DNA of 64,000 nt from Paracoccus cavernae (GCA_030410095.1 JAUFRC010000003.1:1-64000), one strand, 5' to 3'; positions 17,641 through 28,391 are shown, counted from the stretch's first letter. Numbers and translations are program-made. Notes: a model not told the origin generated them from the letters alone.

Positions 17641-18865
17641 ACCAAGACGTCACGATTGTCGGTGCGGGGGTCGTCGGCCTCTCCATCGCATTGGCCGCGC
17701 AGTCGCGCGGCCTTTGTGTCCGCGTGATCGAGCGCGAGGGCCCGCCGCGGGCGCCTCGGCCGGCAATGCGGGCGCTTTCGCTTTTACCGACATCTTCCCG
17801 CTGGCCTCGCCCAAGATCATGCGAAAGGCGCCGAAATGGCTGCTCGATCCGCTGGGACCCTTGTCGGTGCCGCCCTCATACGCGCTGAAGATCGCGCCGT
17901 GGATGTGGAAATTCTGGCGCGCCTGTTCGCCCGCGAAAGTGCGCGCCTCGACGGTCGCGCAGACCGCGATGATGGATTATTCCAAAGCCGCGCTGGAGCC
18001 CGCTTTGGCGCGAGACGGGCTGACCCATATGCTGCGCCGCAACGGCCAGCTTGAAGTTTACGAGGGCGAAGCGGCCTTTCGCGCCTCGCTCGAGGGCTGG
18101 GATGCGCGGGCCGAACACGGCATCGCCTTCAACCATCTCATGTCGCCCGCCGAAATCGCCGAGATCCAGCCCGGCATCGCGCCGCGCTTCACCCATGCGA
18201 CCTTCACGCCCGGTTGGTATTCGATCAGCGACCCCAAGGATTACACGCTGGCCCTCGCGGATCGTTTCCGCGCCAATGGTGGCGAGATCGTGATTGCCGA
18301 GGCAACCGCCTTGACCGATGACGGCGTGACCACCACGGCCGGTCACTTCAAGGGTCGCGTCGTTCTGGCGGCGGGGGCCTTTTCGCATCTTCTGGCCAAG
18401 ACCCAAGGCGTCAGCATCCCGCTGGAAACCGAACGCGGCTACAACACCACCCTGCCCGCCGACGCCTTTGATCTCAAAGTGCAAATCACCTTCGGCGGTC
18501 ATGGTTTCGTTGTCACGACGATGAATTCCGGCATCCGTGTCGGCGGTGCGGTCGAATTGGGCGGGCTGAAGCTGCCCCCGAACTTCAAGCGCTCCGAGGC
18601 GATGCTGACCAAGGCCGCGCAATTCCTGCCCGCGCTCAAGACGACCGGCGGCAAGCAATGGATGGGCTTTCGCCCCTCGATGCCCGACAGCCTGCCCGCG
18701 ATCGGCCCCTTGCCGGGCCATCCCAACACCCTATGTGCATTCGGCCACGGCCATCTCGGCCTGACCCAATCGGCGGGGACCGCGCAGATCGTCGCGGATC
18801 TTCTGACCGGCCAAACACCCGCGATCGACCTTGCGCCCTTCTCTCCGGCGCGCTTCCGAGGCTAA
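17637..18865 (+). CDS. FAD-dependent D-amino-acid/D-hydroxyproline dehydrogenase (one frame break)
   Basis: About 409 aa, a DadA-like oxidoreductase of the DAO superfamily. The N-terminal dinucleotide motif is VTIVGAGVVGLSIALAAQSR. After a break near 17745 the frame continues ASAGNAGAFAFTDIFPLASP. The C-terminus carries WMGFRPSMPDSLPAIGPLPG and FGHGHLGLTQSAGTAQIV, both typical. It lies directly before the 4-hydroxyproline epimerase, so it probably oxidises cis-4-hydroxy-D-proline to the pyrroline-hydroxycarboxylate, passing electrons to the respiratory chain. The specificity is inferred from context. Confidence 0.83.
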
Positions 18866-18866
18866 C

Positions 18867-19869
18867 ATGACCCAATATATTTTTCCCTGCATCGACGGCC
18901 ACACCTGCGGCAATCCCGTGCGCCTCGTCGCCGGCGGCGCCCGCGTCTCAAAGGCGCGAACATGCTGGAACGTCGCGCGCATTTTCTGGCCGAATACGAC
19001 TGGATCCGCACCGGCCTGATGTTCGAGCCGCGCGGCCACGACATGATGTCGGGCTCGATCCTCTATCCGCCGACCCGCGAGGATTGCGATGTGGCGGTGC
19101 TTTATATCGAGACCTCGGGCTGCCTGCCGATGTGCGGCCACGGCACGATCGGGACGATCACAATGGGGATCGAAAACGGCCTGATCACCCCGCGCGAGCC
19201 GGGTCGCCTGTCGATCGAAACCCCCGCCGGCAAGGTCGATATCGAATACCGGCAGGAAGGCCGCTATGTCGAGGAGGTCCGCCTGACCAACGTGCCGGGC
19301 TTCCTTTATGCCGAGGTCTGACCGCCGAGGTCGAGGGCTTGGGCGAGATCGTGGTCGATGTGGCTTACGGCGGCAATTTCTATGCCATCGTCGAGCCGCA
19401 AAAGAACTTCCGCGACATGGCCGATTACACCGCGGGCGAGCTGATCGGCTTTTCGCCGAAGCTGCGCGCGGCGCTGAACGCCAAATACGAATTCGTCCAT
19501 CCCGAATTCCCCGAGATCAACGGCCTGTCGCATATCCAATGGACCGGCGCGCCGACCGTCGAAGGGGCGCATGGCCGCAACGCGGTTTTCTATGGCGACA
19601 AGGCCATCGACCGCTCGCCCTGCGGCACCGGCACCTCGGCCCGCATGGCGCAGCTTGCCGCCAAGGGCAAACTGGCGGTCGGTGACGAATTCCACCACGA
19701 GTCCATCATCGGCTCGATCTTCAAGGGTCGTGTCGAGGCCGCGACCACCGTCGCGAACCGCCCCGCCATCATCCCCTCGATCGCGGGTTGGGCGCGCCAG
19801 ACGGGTCTGAATACGATCTATATCGACACCGAGCGCGACCCCTTCGCGCATGGCTTTGTCGTCAAGTAA
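18867..19869 (+). CDS. 4-hydroxyproline 2-epimerase (proline racemase family, two frame breaks)
   Basis: Cofactor-free epimerase converting trans-4-hydroxy-L-proline to cis-4-hydroxy-D-proline with two cysteines. Both are present: MCGHGTIG and [20 protein letters not shown]-terminal [19 protein letters not shown] and [19 protein letters not shown] are family hallmarks. Frames break near 18940 (after GGA) and 19318 (FLYAEV/..LTAEVEGLG). It lies between the dehydrogenase and the AcnX gene with almost no spacing. Confidence 0.88.
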
Positions 19870-21542
19870 ATGGCGCTCGGCATCCTGACGGGCGAGGCTT
19901 CGGGGCGGTTCTGGCCTCTCCCGAAGGGCTCAGCTTCTGGGGCGGCGTCGATGCCGCCTCGGGGCGCGTGATCGACGCGCATCATCCCTGGCACGGCGAA
20001 AGCCTTGCGGGAAAAATCGTGATGATGCCGACTTCGCGCGGCTCCTGCACGGGATCGGGCGTGCTTTTGGAACTGATCCTGAACGGCAACGCCCCCGCCG
20101 CTCTGATCTTTTCCGGCCCCGAGGACGTGCTGACGCTTGGCGCGATGATCGGCGAGCGTCTCTTTGATCACGGCATCCCCGTGCTGCGCCTCTCACCCGA
20201 GGATTTCGCGCGGGTCGCAACCAAGACTGAGGCCGTGATCCACGGCGACCACCTGCGCGCGGGCGATCTTTCGGTGCCGCTGACGCGCCTGCCGATGGCC
20301 GAGCTGGCCCTGACGGCAGAAGATCACGCCAAACTTGCGGGCCGCGACGGCAAACCCGTGCAGCTCGCGATGCAGATCATCACGGCGATGGCTGCCATTC
20401 AGGGCGCGACCAGCCTGATCGATGTGGCGCAGGTCCATATCGACGGCTGCATCTATGCCAGCGACGCCAACCGCATTTTCGCCGAGCGCATGGCCGATAT
20501 GGGCGCGAAAGTGGTGCTGCCGACCACGATGAACGCGATTTCCGTCGATCGCGACAATTGGGAGAAACAGGGCGTGCCGCCGAGTTTCGGCACCCCCGCC
20601 AGCCGCCTTGCCGATGCCTATGTCCGCATGGGCGCGCGGGCGAGCTTTACCTGCGCCCCCTATCTTCTGCCGAGCGCGCCGGAATACGGCGACAACATCG
20701 CCTGGGCGGAATCCAATGCGGTGATCTTCGCCAATACGGTGATCGGGGCGCGGACGGTGAAACATCCCGATTTCTTCGACCTGCTGATCGCGATGACCGG
20801 CCGCGCGCCGCGCTCGGGCGTCTATCTGGACGCTGACCGCCACCCGAGCCGCATCATCCATGTCGCAGCGCCAAAGGGGCTCGACGATTCCTTCTGGCCG
20901 ATGCTCGGCTATCTCGCGGGGAAACTCGCGCCCGACCGCATCCCGCTGATCACCGGACTTGAGGGCGTGACGGCGAGCCGCGACGATCTCAAGGGAATGT
21001 GCGGCGCTTTCGGGACGACTTCTGCCGCGCCGATGCTCCATGTCGCGGGCCATACGCCCGAGGCGGGGTTAAAGCCGCGCGCCGATGCCGATCACGTCGC
21101 GGTTTCCGTCGCCGATTTCGCGGCGATCTGGCGCGAGCTGAACAATGCCCCCGACGAGATCGAGCTGGCCGCTTTCGGCAGCCCGCATTTCTCGGCCTCG
21201 GAAACCCGCGCGCTCGTCGCGTTGATGGACGGACGGCGGCCCGCGCAAGGCGTCTCGGTCGTGGTCACGGTCGGGCCGGATGTGCTTGGCGACTTACGCG
21301 CCGACGGTACGGTCGCGGCGCTGGAGGCCCTTGGCTGCAAGATCGTGTCGGATATCTGCTGGTGCTCGATCACCGAGCCGGTTTTCCCGCCCGAGGCCCG
21401 CACCCTGATCACCAATTCGGGCAAATATGCCCATTACGGCCCCGGATTGTCGGGTCGCGCCGTGCGGTTTTCCAGCCTTGAAGGCTGCGTCTTTGCCGCC
21501 TTGACCGGCCGCGCGCCCGACCTGCCTGATTGGCTTAGATGA
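19870..21542 (+). CDS. Aconitase X (fused DUF126-DUF521), probable cis-3-hydroxy-L-proline dehydratase (one frame break)
   Basis: About 557 aa. The first ~140 residues are the small swivel domain (DUF126): [56 protein letters not shown]. The rest is the large DUF521 domain: [76 protein letters not shown]. Characterised aconitase X proteins dehydrate cis-3-hydroxy-L-proline. A missing G in the G4 run near 19906 breaks the frame at [20 protein letters not shown]. The ATG directly follows the epimerase stop. The reaction product would need a pyrroline-2-carboxylate reductase, which is not in this window. Confidence 0.85.
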
Positions 21543-21551
21543 AAGAATATC

Positions 21552-22577
21552 ATGCGTAGTATCAAGACCATCCATGTCATTTCCGCCCATGCAGAAGGCG
21601 AGGTCGGCGATGTCATCGTCGGCGGCGTCCGCCCCCGCCGGGCGAGACGATCTGGGAGCAGTCGCGCTGGATCGCGCGCGACAACACCTTGCGCAATTTC
21701 GTCCTGAATGAGCCGCGCGGCGGTTTTCCGCCATGTGAACCTGCTGGTTCCGCCGAAACACCCCGATGCGGATGCCGCCTGGATCATAATGGAGCCCGAG
21801 GATACGCCGCCGATGTCGGGATCGAATTCGATCTGCGTCTCGACCGTTCTGCTCGACGGCGGGATCATCCCGATGGTCGAGCCCGTGACCGAGATGCTGC
21901 TTGAAGCCCCGGGCGGGCTGGTCAAGGTCCGCGCCGAATGCCGCAACGGCAAGGCCGAGCGGATCTTCGTCCAGAACCTGCCGTCCTTTGCCTATAAGCT
22001 CGACCAGCCGCTCGAGGTCGAGGGGATCGGCACGCTGACCGTCGACACCTCTTTCGGCGGCGACAGTTTCGTCATGGTCGATGCCCGCGCCATGGGTTTC
22101 AACCTCACCGCCGACGAGGCCCACGACATCGCGCGGCTCGGAGCCAAGATCACCAAAGCCGCGACCGACCAGATCGGGTTCCGCCACCCGACCAACCCCG
22201 ACTGGACGCATTATTCCTTCTGCCTTTTCGGCGGTCCGATCGAGAAGACGCCCGAGGGTCTGCGCGCCGGTGCGGCGGTCTCGATCCAGCCGGGCAAGGT
22301 CGACCGCTCGCCTACCGGAACGGCGCTTTCGGCACGGATGGCGGTGCTTCATGCGCGCGGCCAGATGACGACGGCGGACAGCCTGACCACGGTGTCGCTG
22401 ATCGGATCGACCTTCACCGGCCGCATCGTCGAGGCGACCGAGATCGGCGGCGTGCCCGCGATCATCCCCGAAATCTCGGGGCGCGGCTGGATCACGGGGA
22501 TCCACCAGCACATGCTCGACCCTTCGGATCCGTGGCCCGAGGGCTACCGCCTGACCGATACCTGGGGCGCACGCTAA
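21552..22577 (+). CDS. Proline-racemase-family protein, probable trans-3-hydroxy-L-proline dehydratase (two frame breaks)
   Basis: About 342 aa. Starts [20 protein letters not shown], then [20 protein letters not shown]. In the two active-site positions this protein has Ser ([19 protein letters not shown], normally MCGH) and Thr ([20 protein letters not shown], normally SPCGTG). A Thr at the second site is the known mark of trans-3-hydroxy-L-proline dehydratases; Ser at the first, plus loss of the adjacent His, is a further variant. Missing C near 21640 and missing G near 21722 break the frame. Last gene of the operon, before a strong terminator. Confidence 0.72.
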
Positions 22578-22586
22578 GGAAAACAC

Positions 22587-22614
22587 AAAAGGGCCGCATC
22601 GACGCGGCCCTTTT
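22587..22614. terminator. Strong bidirectional terminator
   Basis: AAAAGGGCCGC and GCGGCCCTTTT form an 11-bp stem with a 6-nt loop, with a T run on each strand. It ends the hydroxyproline operon and, on the other strand, the secreted-protein gene at 22626. Confidence 0.92.
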
Positions 22615-22625
22615 CTTTCCGATGC

Positions 22626-23390
22626 TTAGAGCGTCGATTTGAGGAATTCGGCGCAATCGGGCAAAGGATCCGCCGGCAGGAAACCGGGATGGTCCGCATC
22701 ATAGCGGTAACGCGCGGCATAGCTGCAGGTCTGGTCCGGCTCGTCGATCAGATCGGCGGGCATGATCGGCTCGGCCCTTGCGCTGTCGTGCAGCCGGCTT
22801 GCGCCTTTGGGATAGCGTGTGGCCGAAGTCGTGACCGAAAATTCGGGGATCGCGCCTTCGACCGGCACCAGCGACAGGTCGGTCTTGAAGGCAAACTGGT
22901 CGCTGCAGGCCTCGCCGCGCCGCTCCTGATCCTCGGCATCGAAACAGGCGCGCACCGAAATGTCGCGGCTGATCGGAATGGTGCCGATATTGTTCGAGCC
23001 CGCGACCTCGCCGAGTGAGGCTTCGAAAAGATAAAGGTCGCGCGCCTCGAAAATCCCGCCGGAATAGGGCTGCTCCTCGCGGACGATGACGCCGACAAAG
23101 GCGCGTTCTTCGTCCAGACGGATCAGCTGGGGCAGAAATTCCGCCTTGGCGAGACCCTTGGGCACCTCGGGCAGATCCCAAAGATGGATCTCGCTGCGCA
23201 GGGTCCGGCTGGTCGCGAAAGGCCCGTCCTGATCGACGCCGAGGCAGAAATCCAGCGCGCTGTTGCAGTAAAGCGCGCTGTCGCTTTGCGGGGTCAGTTC
23301 CTCGATCACGGCCTGAGCCTCGGCGGCTTGGGGCACCGCGACGGCGCCGAAAACGGGCAACATCAGGGCAAGGGCGAAAAGCGGGCGTTT
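22626..23390 (-). CDS. Secreted protein of unknown function
   Basis: 254 aa from a GTG start with AGGA 8 bases upstream; longer in-frame starts exist but lack a ribosome site. The N-terminus is a signal peptide (LFALALMLPVFGAVAVPQAAEAQ, cleavage after AEA). The mature part is acidic, with four or more Cys (ALYCNSALDFC, VRACFDAEDQ, GEACSDQ, QTCSY), suggesting disulfides in the periplasm. I do not recognise a family. It is convergent with the hydroxyproline operon. Confidence 0.7.
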   Translation of the reverse strand, partial: KRPLFALALMLPVFGAVAVPQAAEAQAVIEELTPQSDSALYCNSALDFCLGVDQDGPFATSRTLRSEIHLWDLPEVPKGLAKAEFLPQLIRLDEERAFVGVIVREEQPYSGGIFEARDLYLFEASLGEVAGSNNIGTIPISRDISVRACFDAEDQERRGEACSDQFAFKTDLSLVPVEGAIPEFSVTTSATRYPKGASRLHDSARAEPIMPADLIDEPDQTCSYAARYRYDADHPGFLPADPLPDCAEFLKSTL

Positions 23391-23673
23391 CACGGCAAAG
23401 ATCCTGTCAAAAATGGTCCGTTCCAATCCCCGCCCCGTCCGACGGCGGCATTGTCGAGAGCGGGTCAAAGGGCACCATCAGTCTAGCCGACCGACCGCTT
23501 GTAGCCAATCACCGACACAAAGCCCGAGGAAGTTTCGGCGAAATTCCGGCCATCGTCGGAATTTTTCCGCCCCGCTTTCGGCGGGTTCCCTCTGGAGGCA
23601 GGATCAGGGGCGCGGCAGGCGGATTTCCGGCGCTTCGCGGCCCGCCTTCAGGCGTGATGTTGCCGGAGCCCGC

Positions 23674-24198
23674 TTAGTCGGCGAAGGCTTCGAGGCTTTC
23701 GGCCTCGCGCTCGGGCGTCAGGCGCTGGCCGAGATTGCTTTGCGTCAGATAATCGTCGAGGTTCTGCATCGAGCCCGAGCCGGGCAAAAGCAGCTCGCCC
23801 TCGGAGATCACCGTGATCGAGAACCGCCGGTTCCAGTCCCAGAACTCGCGGCAGGCGATCGAGATGCGCATGACGCGGTCGCGATGGGTCTCGTATTCGC
23901 GGCAGAAAATCCCGTCGCTGGTCATGAAGGACGACAGGATGTTCATCTGTCGCCCGTCGGGCAAAAGCTCGCCCTCGCCAGAGGGCAGGCGTTCGAGCAC
24001 CGCGCGCTCGTCGGCAGAGGGGCCGCCCTCGTCGTCATGACCCCATTGCCACCAACCAAGCCCGATCGCCGCAATCGCAAGGCCGGTCGCGACAATCCCG
24101 AACGGCCGCGCATTCGAAGCACCCGCGGCTTTCTGTTCGCCCCCGGTTGCGGCTGCGCCAGCGTCTCGAGCTTTATCCGACGACTTATTGATCGGCAT
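23674..24198 (-). CDS. Single-span membrane protein with surface-antigen-like C-terminal domain
   Basis: 174 aa from the ATG preceded by AGGAAAACC. Residues about 1-30 are polar, then one membrane helix (FGIVATGLAIAAIGLGWWQW), then an extracytoplasmic domain. The segment FMTSDGIFCREYETHRDRVM followed by IACREFWDWN has the CREY...ACR pattern seen in 17-kDa surface-antigen/anti-sigma-like domains. Function unknown; the family match is by eye only. It reads alone with no operon partner. Confidence 0.6.
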   Translation of the reverse strand: MPINKSSDKARDAGAAATGGEQKAAGASNARPFGIVATGLAIAAIGLGWWQWGHDDEGGPSADERAVLERLPSGEGELLPDGRQMNILSSFMTSDGIFCREYETHRDRVMRISIACREFWDWNRRFSITVISEGELLLPGSGSMQNLDDYLTQSNLGQRLTPEREAESLEAFAD

Positions 24199-24362
24199 TG
24201 GTTTTCCTGCGGCGCCGCCATGCCCCGGGTATCGGTTGGGCCGGAGGGCATCCGGTCCGGACGAAAGTACAAGGCGCAACGGCAGACTCATCTAGAACTT
24301 TGAAATCCGGTTACCATAGGCCACCTCGGGGCGCGGAGGCGACCGGCGATCAGGGGGCGCGG

Positions 24363-25333
24363 CTATCTGTCGCGACCCGACGCGACCACCCCGCCGAGCC
24401 GCGCGATCCCCGCGAGGTAGCGCGCCACCGCCTGCCGGCGCGTCCGCGCAAAGCCCGTGGCCTGAGCGGGGGTGAGGGCGCGAAAATGCAGGCTCTCGTT
24501 CGGGCGCATCTGCGCCAGCGCATCGAGATCGGCATCGAGAATGGTCGCGATGCGCGGATAGCCTCCGGTCGTCTGGTGATCGGCCATGAGCACGCTCGCA
24601 ACCCCGTCCCCCGCAATCTGGACCGCCCCGCGCGCCACAGGCCCCGAAGGGATGGCCAAAGCGCCTTCAGGCGTCAGATCAGGCCCCGCAAGGCGCATTC
24701 CCATCCGGTCGAAAGCGGGGGTGACGCGGAAGGGCATCGTCAAAAGCCGCGCCAAAACCGCGGGGAAAAGCAATCCTCCTGCGGGCCGATCGTGACATGG
24801 GCCAGCCCCGAAGGGCGCGCCCAAACCGGCACGGGAAGGCGCGCGGAGGCCAGCGGATCGGGGCGCAGCTCCTCCAGCAACAGCTCCCGCCCCGCCGTCA
24901 ATCTGCCGCCGCCGAAGCCCGAAAGCGAATGGGTCGAGGCGCTGCCGAGCCAAAGCGGCACCTGCAAAGTGCCGGCGAAAGCCAAATAGCACCAGCTGCC
25001 CCAAGGGCCGGGCCGAACCTCGATCCGGTCGCCAGCGCAGAGCCGGGCGCGATGCCACGACACATGGTCGCGCCCGTTGCGCCGGATGCGGAACCCGCCG
25101 CCTGCCACCGCATAATCGACGCTTCCCTCGAGGCAATCGAGCACGAGACCGCCAAGCGAAATCTCGATCCCCGTCCGGCCCGCATCCTGCCCGAGCGCGA
25201 GATTGGCCGCCTGAAAAGCCGTGCGGTCCATCGGCCCCGATTGTGGGACGCCAAAGCGCAGGAAGCCGCGCCGGCCGCCGTCCTGCACCGACACATGCGG
25301 GCCCGCCGCATGGATGCGAAGACGCGCGCTCAC
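24363..25333 (-). CDS. pxpC: 5-oxoprolinase subunit PxpC (KipA/biotin-dependent carboxylase-like, one frame break)
   Basis: About 323 aa. PxpABC hydrolyses 5-oxoproline (pyroglutamate) to glutamate with ATP. N-terminus IHAAGPHVSVQDGGRRGFLR and FGVPQSGPMDRTAFQAANLA are diagnostic of the KipA/UAHS family, as are ALAIPSGPVARGAVQIAGDG and LMADHQTTGGYPRIATI. A missing base in the C4 run near 24765 breaks CFSP/AVLARLLTMPFRV. GTG start overlaps the pxpB stop by 4 bases. Confidence 0.9.
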
Positions 25334-26036
25334 GACCGCTCCCCCGATGCGGTTCCCAAGGCGGAGGCGGCGATGCGGCGAAAGCGGATGCGGTCGCCGA
25401 CCTCGAAGCGGAAAGGCCGCGCGGGATCGCCGGTCAGCACCGGATCGGGCGAGCGGCCGATGATCCACCATCCGGTGGGCATGGTCAGCGTGGTGATCAG
25501 GCATTGACCGGCGGCGATGATGACGCTGCCTGCGGGCACATCGCGCAGCGCCGCGGCTTTGCGCGGCAGGCTGATCGGCGCGGGCAGGCCCGACAGATAG
25601 GCGTAACCGGGCGCGAAACCATAGAGCGCGACATGGTAATCGCCCGCCAGATGGCTTTGTGCGACCGCCTCGGGTGCAAGGCCGGTCAGCCGCGCGACCT
25701 CGGCCAGATCGGGGCATAGGGCGGATCATAGCAGACCGCGATCTCGTGGCTCCGGATGGCGCGTTGCGGCGCGTCCCGACGGGAAAGCAAGGCGCGGATC
25801 GCGGTGGCGGCGGCTGTGCAATCGCAAACCTCGGGATCGAATTCGACCATCAGGCTGGTCAGCGCGGGCACCGCCTCGCGCAGACCGGCGAAAGGTCGCG
25901 CGGTCAAGGCGGCATCAAGGGCCAGCACGCGGTGATGGGCCGCCGCCATGTCGCTCGGGTTCGGGAAATCGACCAGAAGGGCATGTTCTGCCACCGGCTT
26001 CAGGACGGGATCAATGCTCATTGGGTCGTTGTTCAT
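25330..26036 (-). CDS. pxpB: 5-oxoprolinase subunit PxpB (KipI, one frame break)
   Basis: About 235 aa, allophanate-hydrolase subunit 1 fold. The first piece has EHALLVDFPNPSD and AVPALTSLMVEFDPEVCDC. A missing C near 25713 breaks VCYDPPYAP/DLAEVARLTGL. The second piece carries LYGFAPGYAYLSGLPAPISL, PRKAAALRDVPAGSVIIAAG and TMPTGWWIIGRSPDPV, all hallmark blocks. Starts at 26045, 26036 or 26021 are possible; none has a strong ribosome site. Confidence 0.88.
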
Positions 26037-26073
26037 GGGTCGCACTCATCGGGTCGGGCTCATCGCTTCCGGC

Positions 26074-26844
26074 TCACGGCTTCGGGCCGAGAAAGGGCCG
26101 GATCGCGACGCCCGCCGCCTCCAGCTTCTGCCGGATCATCGCGGCCATGGCGACCGCACCGGCGCTGTCGCCGTGAACGCAGATCGACTGCGCCTGCAAA
26201 GGGATCGGCGCGCCGTCGACCACCGGCATCAGCCCCGTTTCGAGGAAGGCCAAGAGCCGCACGGCGGCCTCGTCGGGATCGTGGATCATCGCCCCCGCCT
26301 GATTGCGCGGCACCAGCTGGCCGCTGGAGAGATAGCCGCGATCGGCGAAAATCTCGGAATGGACGGCAAGGCCCTGCGCGCGGGCCACCGTCTCGAGCGT
26401 GGTGCCCGAAATCGCCAGAACCGCGAGCCCGCCAATGCGCCCGATCGCCTTGGCACAGGCCTCGGCAACGGCGGTATCGGCGGCCGCGAGATTGGCCAAA
26501 GCGCCGTGGAGTTTGACATAGCCCACCTGCGCCCCCGCCAGCGCCGCGACGCCTTGGAGCGCGCCGATCTGGGCCGCGACAAGCCGCGCGATCTCGGGCG
26601 GGGTCATCGGAATGATGCGGCGGCCGAAGCCCTCGCGGTCGGCATAGCCGGGATGGGCGCCGATCACGACGCCTCGTCGCGCGGCTTCTGACAGGGTGCG
26701 AAACATCACCTCGGGATCACCCGCATGCCCGCCGCAAGCGATATTGGCCGAGCTGACCAGATCCAGCATCGCCCCGTCCTCGCCCATGGTCCAAGGCCCG
26801 AAGCTCTCGCCAAGATCGGCATTCAGATCAATCTCTTGCGCCAT
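26074..26844 (-). CDS. pxpA: 5-oxoprolinase subunit PxpA (LamB/YcsF family)
   Basis: 256 aa, intact. IDLNADLGESFGPWTMGEDG, VSSANIACGGHAGDPEVM, IGAHPGYADREGFGRR and GYVKLHGALAN are the LamB/YcsF signatures, with metal-site Asp/His. AAGGGG lies just before the chosen ATG. First gene of a pxpA-pxpB-pxpC operon, which recycles the unavoidable damage product 5-oxoproline or uses it as a nutrient. Confidence 0.93.
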   Translation of the reverse strand: MAQEIDLNADLGESFGPWTMGEDGAMLDLVSSANIACGGHAGDPEVMFRTLSEAARRGVVIGAHPGYADREGFGRRIIPMTPPEIARLVAAQIGALQGVAALAGAQVGYVKLHGALANLAAADTAVAEACAKAIGRIGGLAVLAISGTTLETVARAQGLAVHSEIFADRGYLSSGQLVPRNQAGAMIHDPDEAAVRLLAFLETGLMPVVDGAPIPLQAQSICVHGDSAGAVAMAAMIRQKLEAAGVAIRPFLGPKP

Positions 26845-26956
26845 TTCCATCCCCTTTCGCATCCGGCCGGACACGATGCAGGCCACAGTATAGCCCGCAT
26901 GGGCGCGCATGCAAAGGGCCGCAAAAGCGGCCCCTTCATCCGGCATGGCGCCCGTC

Positions 26957-28040
26957 TTAAAAGAGCAAAAGCGCGAGGGCGAGGCTCACGCCCGAAATCC
27001 AGACCGTCGCCGCGGCGCCGAGGATCAGGGGTTTGGGCCCAAGCGCGCGGAGCTTGCGGAAATTGGTGCCGAGCCCAAGCGCGGTCAGCGCGAGCGTCAG
27101 AAGGACCGGCGTCAGCGCGACCAGCCCGTCATGGGCCACCACCGGCACCACGCCCGCGCTATTGGCCAGCATGATCACGACAAAGCCGATCAGAAAGGCC
27201 GGAACCAGCGGGGTTTCGTCCCCGTTGCCGCGCCTTCGGGGCGGAAGCGGCTGGCCATCAAACCCATGACGATCAGGAGCGGCGCGAGCATCAAAACGCG
27301 GCAAAGCTTGATCACGACGGCGATGGTCAGCGCCTCCTCGCCGCCCTGCACGCCTGCGCCGACGACCTGCGCCACCTCGTGGATCGCGGCCCCCGACCAT
27401 GCGCCGAATTGCGTGGCGTCAAGCCCGAGCGCCGGCATTGCCAGCGGGAAGCCGAACATCAAAAGCGTGCCGAAGATCGTGACGCAGGAGACCGCATAGG
27501 CCACATCCTCGTCGCGGGCATGGATCTGCGCATCCGCCGCCGCAATCGCCGACGCCCCGCAGATCGACGAGCCCGCCGCAATCAGCGCGCTCAGCGACCG
27601 CGCCACCCCGAGCCGGTCCCCCAGCCAGAGCGTGACGAAAAAGGTCGAAAAGAGCGCGGCCGCCGCAATGGCAAAGCCCGAAAAGCCCAGACTGGCCACC
27701 TGCGCAAGCGTGATCTGCAGCCCCAAAAGCGCGACCGCGAGGCGCAGCAGGGTCTTGGCGGCAAAGCGCACCCCGCCATCGCGCTCGCGGGCAGACTTGC
27801 GAGATTGGCAAAGCCCATCCCCACCACAATCCCGAGGATCATCGGACTGAAAAGCCCCAGCCCCGGCAGGGCGCGCAGAGCATAGCCCACGGCCGCGAGC
27901 GCTCCGACCAACAGAAGGCCGGGCAGCAGTCCGGCAAGCCCCGCAGCTGCCTGCAATTTGTCCTGCGCCTTGGCGGGCGGGTCGGCGGCCGGATGGTCGG
28001 GCAGGCTGGCGGGAGAAACGCTGTGGTTGAGGAAGGCCAT
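26957..28040 (-). CDS. YeiH-family putative sulfate/sulfonate exporter (two frame breaks)
   Basis: A protein of about 360 aa with 9-11 membrane helices (UPF0324, YeiH type). LPGLGLFSPMILGIVVGMGF, KTLLRLAVALLGLQITLAQV, LIAAGSSICGASAIAAADAQ and FGAWSGAAIHEVAQVVGAG are the conserved blocks. Frames break near 27785 and 27225. The family is annotated as putative sulfate exporter, but experimental support is thin. It ends 112 bp upstream of pxpA on the same strand. Confidence 0.85.
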
Positions 28041-28391
28041 GATCGTCGTCTTTCGCTACTTCACGATGGAAATGGGGCGAGAGGATCAAAAGGACAAACC
28101 GAAAGGTTTTATTGTTTCCATCGGAGAAACCGATTGATAGTCGAAGCGTGGCCACATTGCGGTATTTTATCTTTTCATTTCCGCATTCTAACGCGGATGT
28201 CGCGCCGTGATCGGGAACATCCTTGACGGCGACCGGCAAAGAATTTTTCAATCCGCGTCGACACCGAGAGGAATTTACCTCCGATGCGGCCACGAAAGGA
28301 ATGTCCTTCTTCGACCTCTGCCGCCCCAGCCCGCCTTGAACCCGTCCGCGAAAAGAGCGAATCTCCGCGCGAACAAGCACAAGGAGCCGCC
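28041..28391. other. 351-bp divergent regulatory region between the YeiH-type gene and pepT
   Basis: AT-richer than its surroundings around 28105-28190, so promoters for both genes are likely here. I see only short weak inverted repeats (for example TCGGAGAAACCGA) and no convincing gene or operator. Confidence 0.5.
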
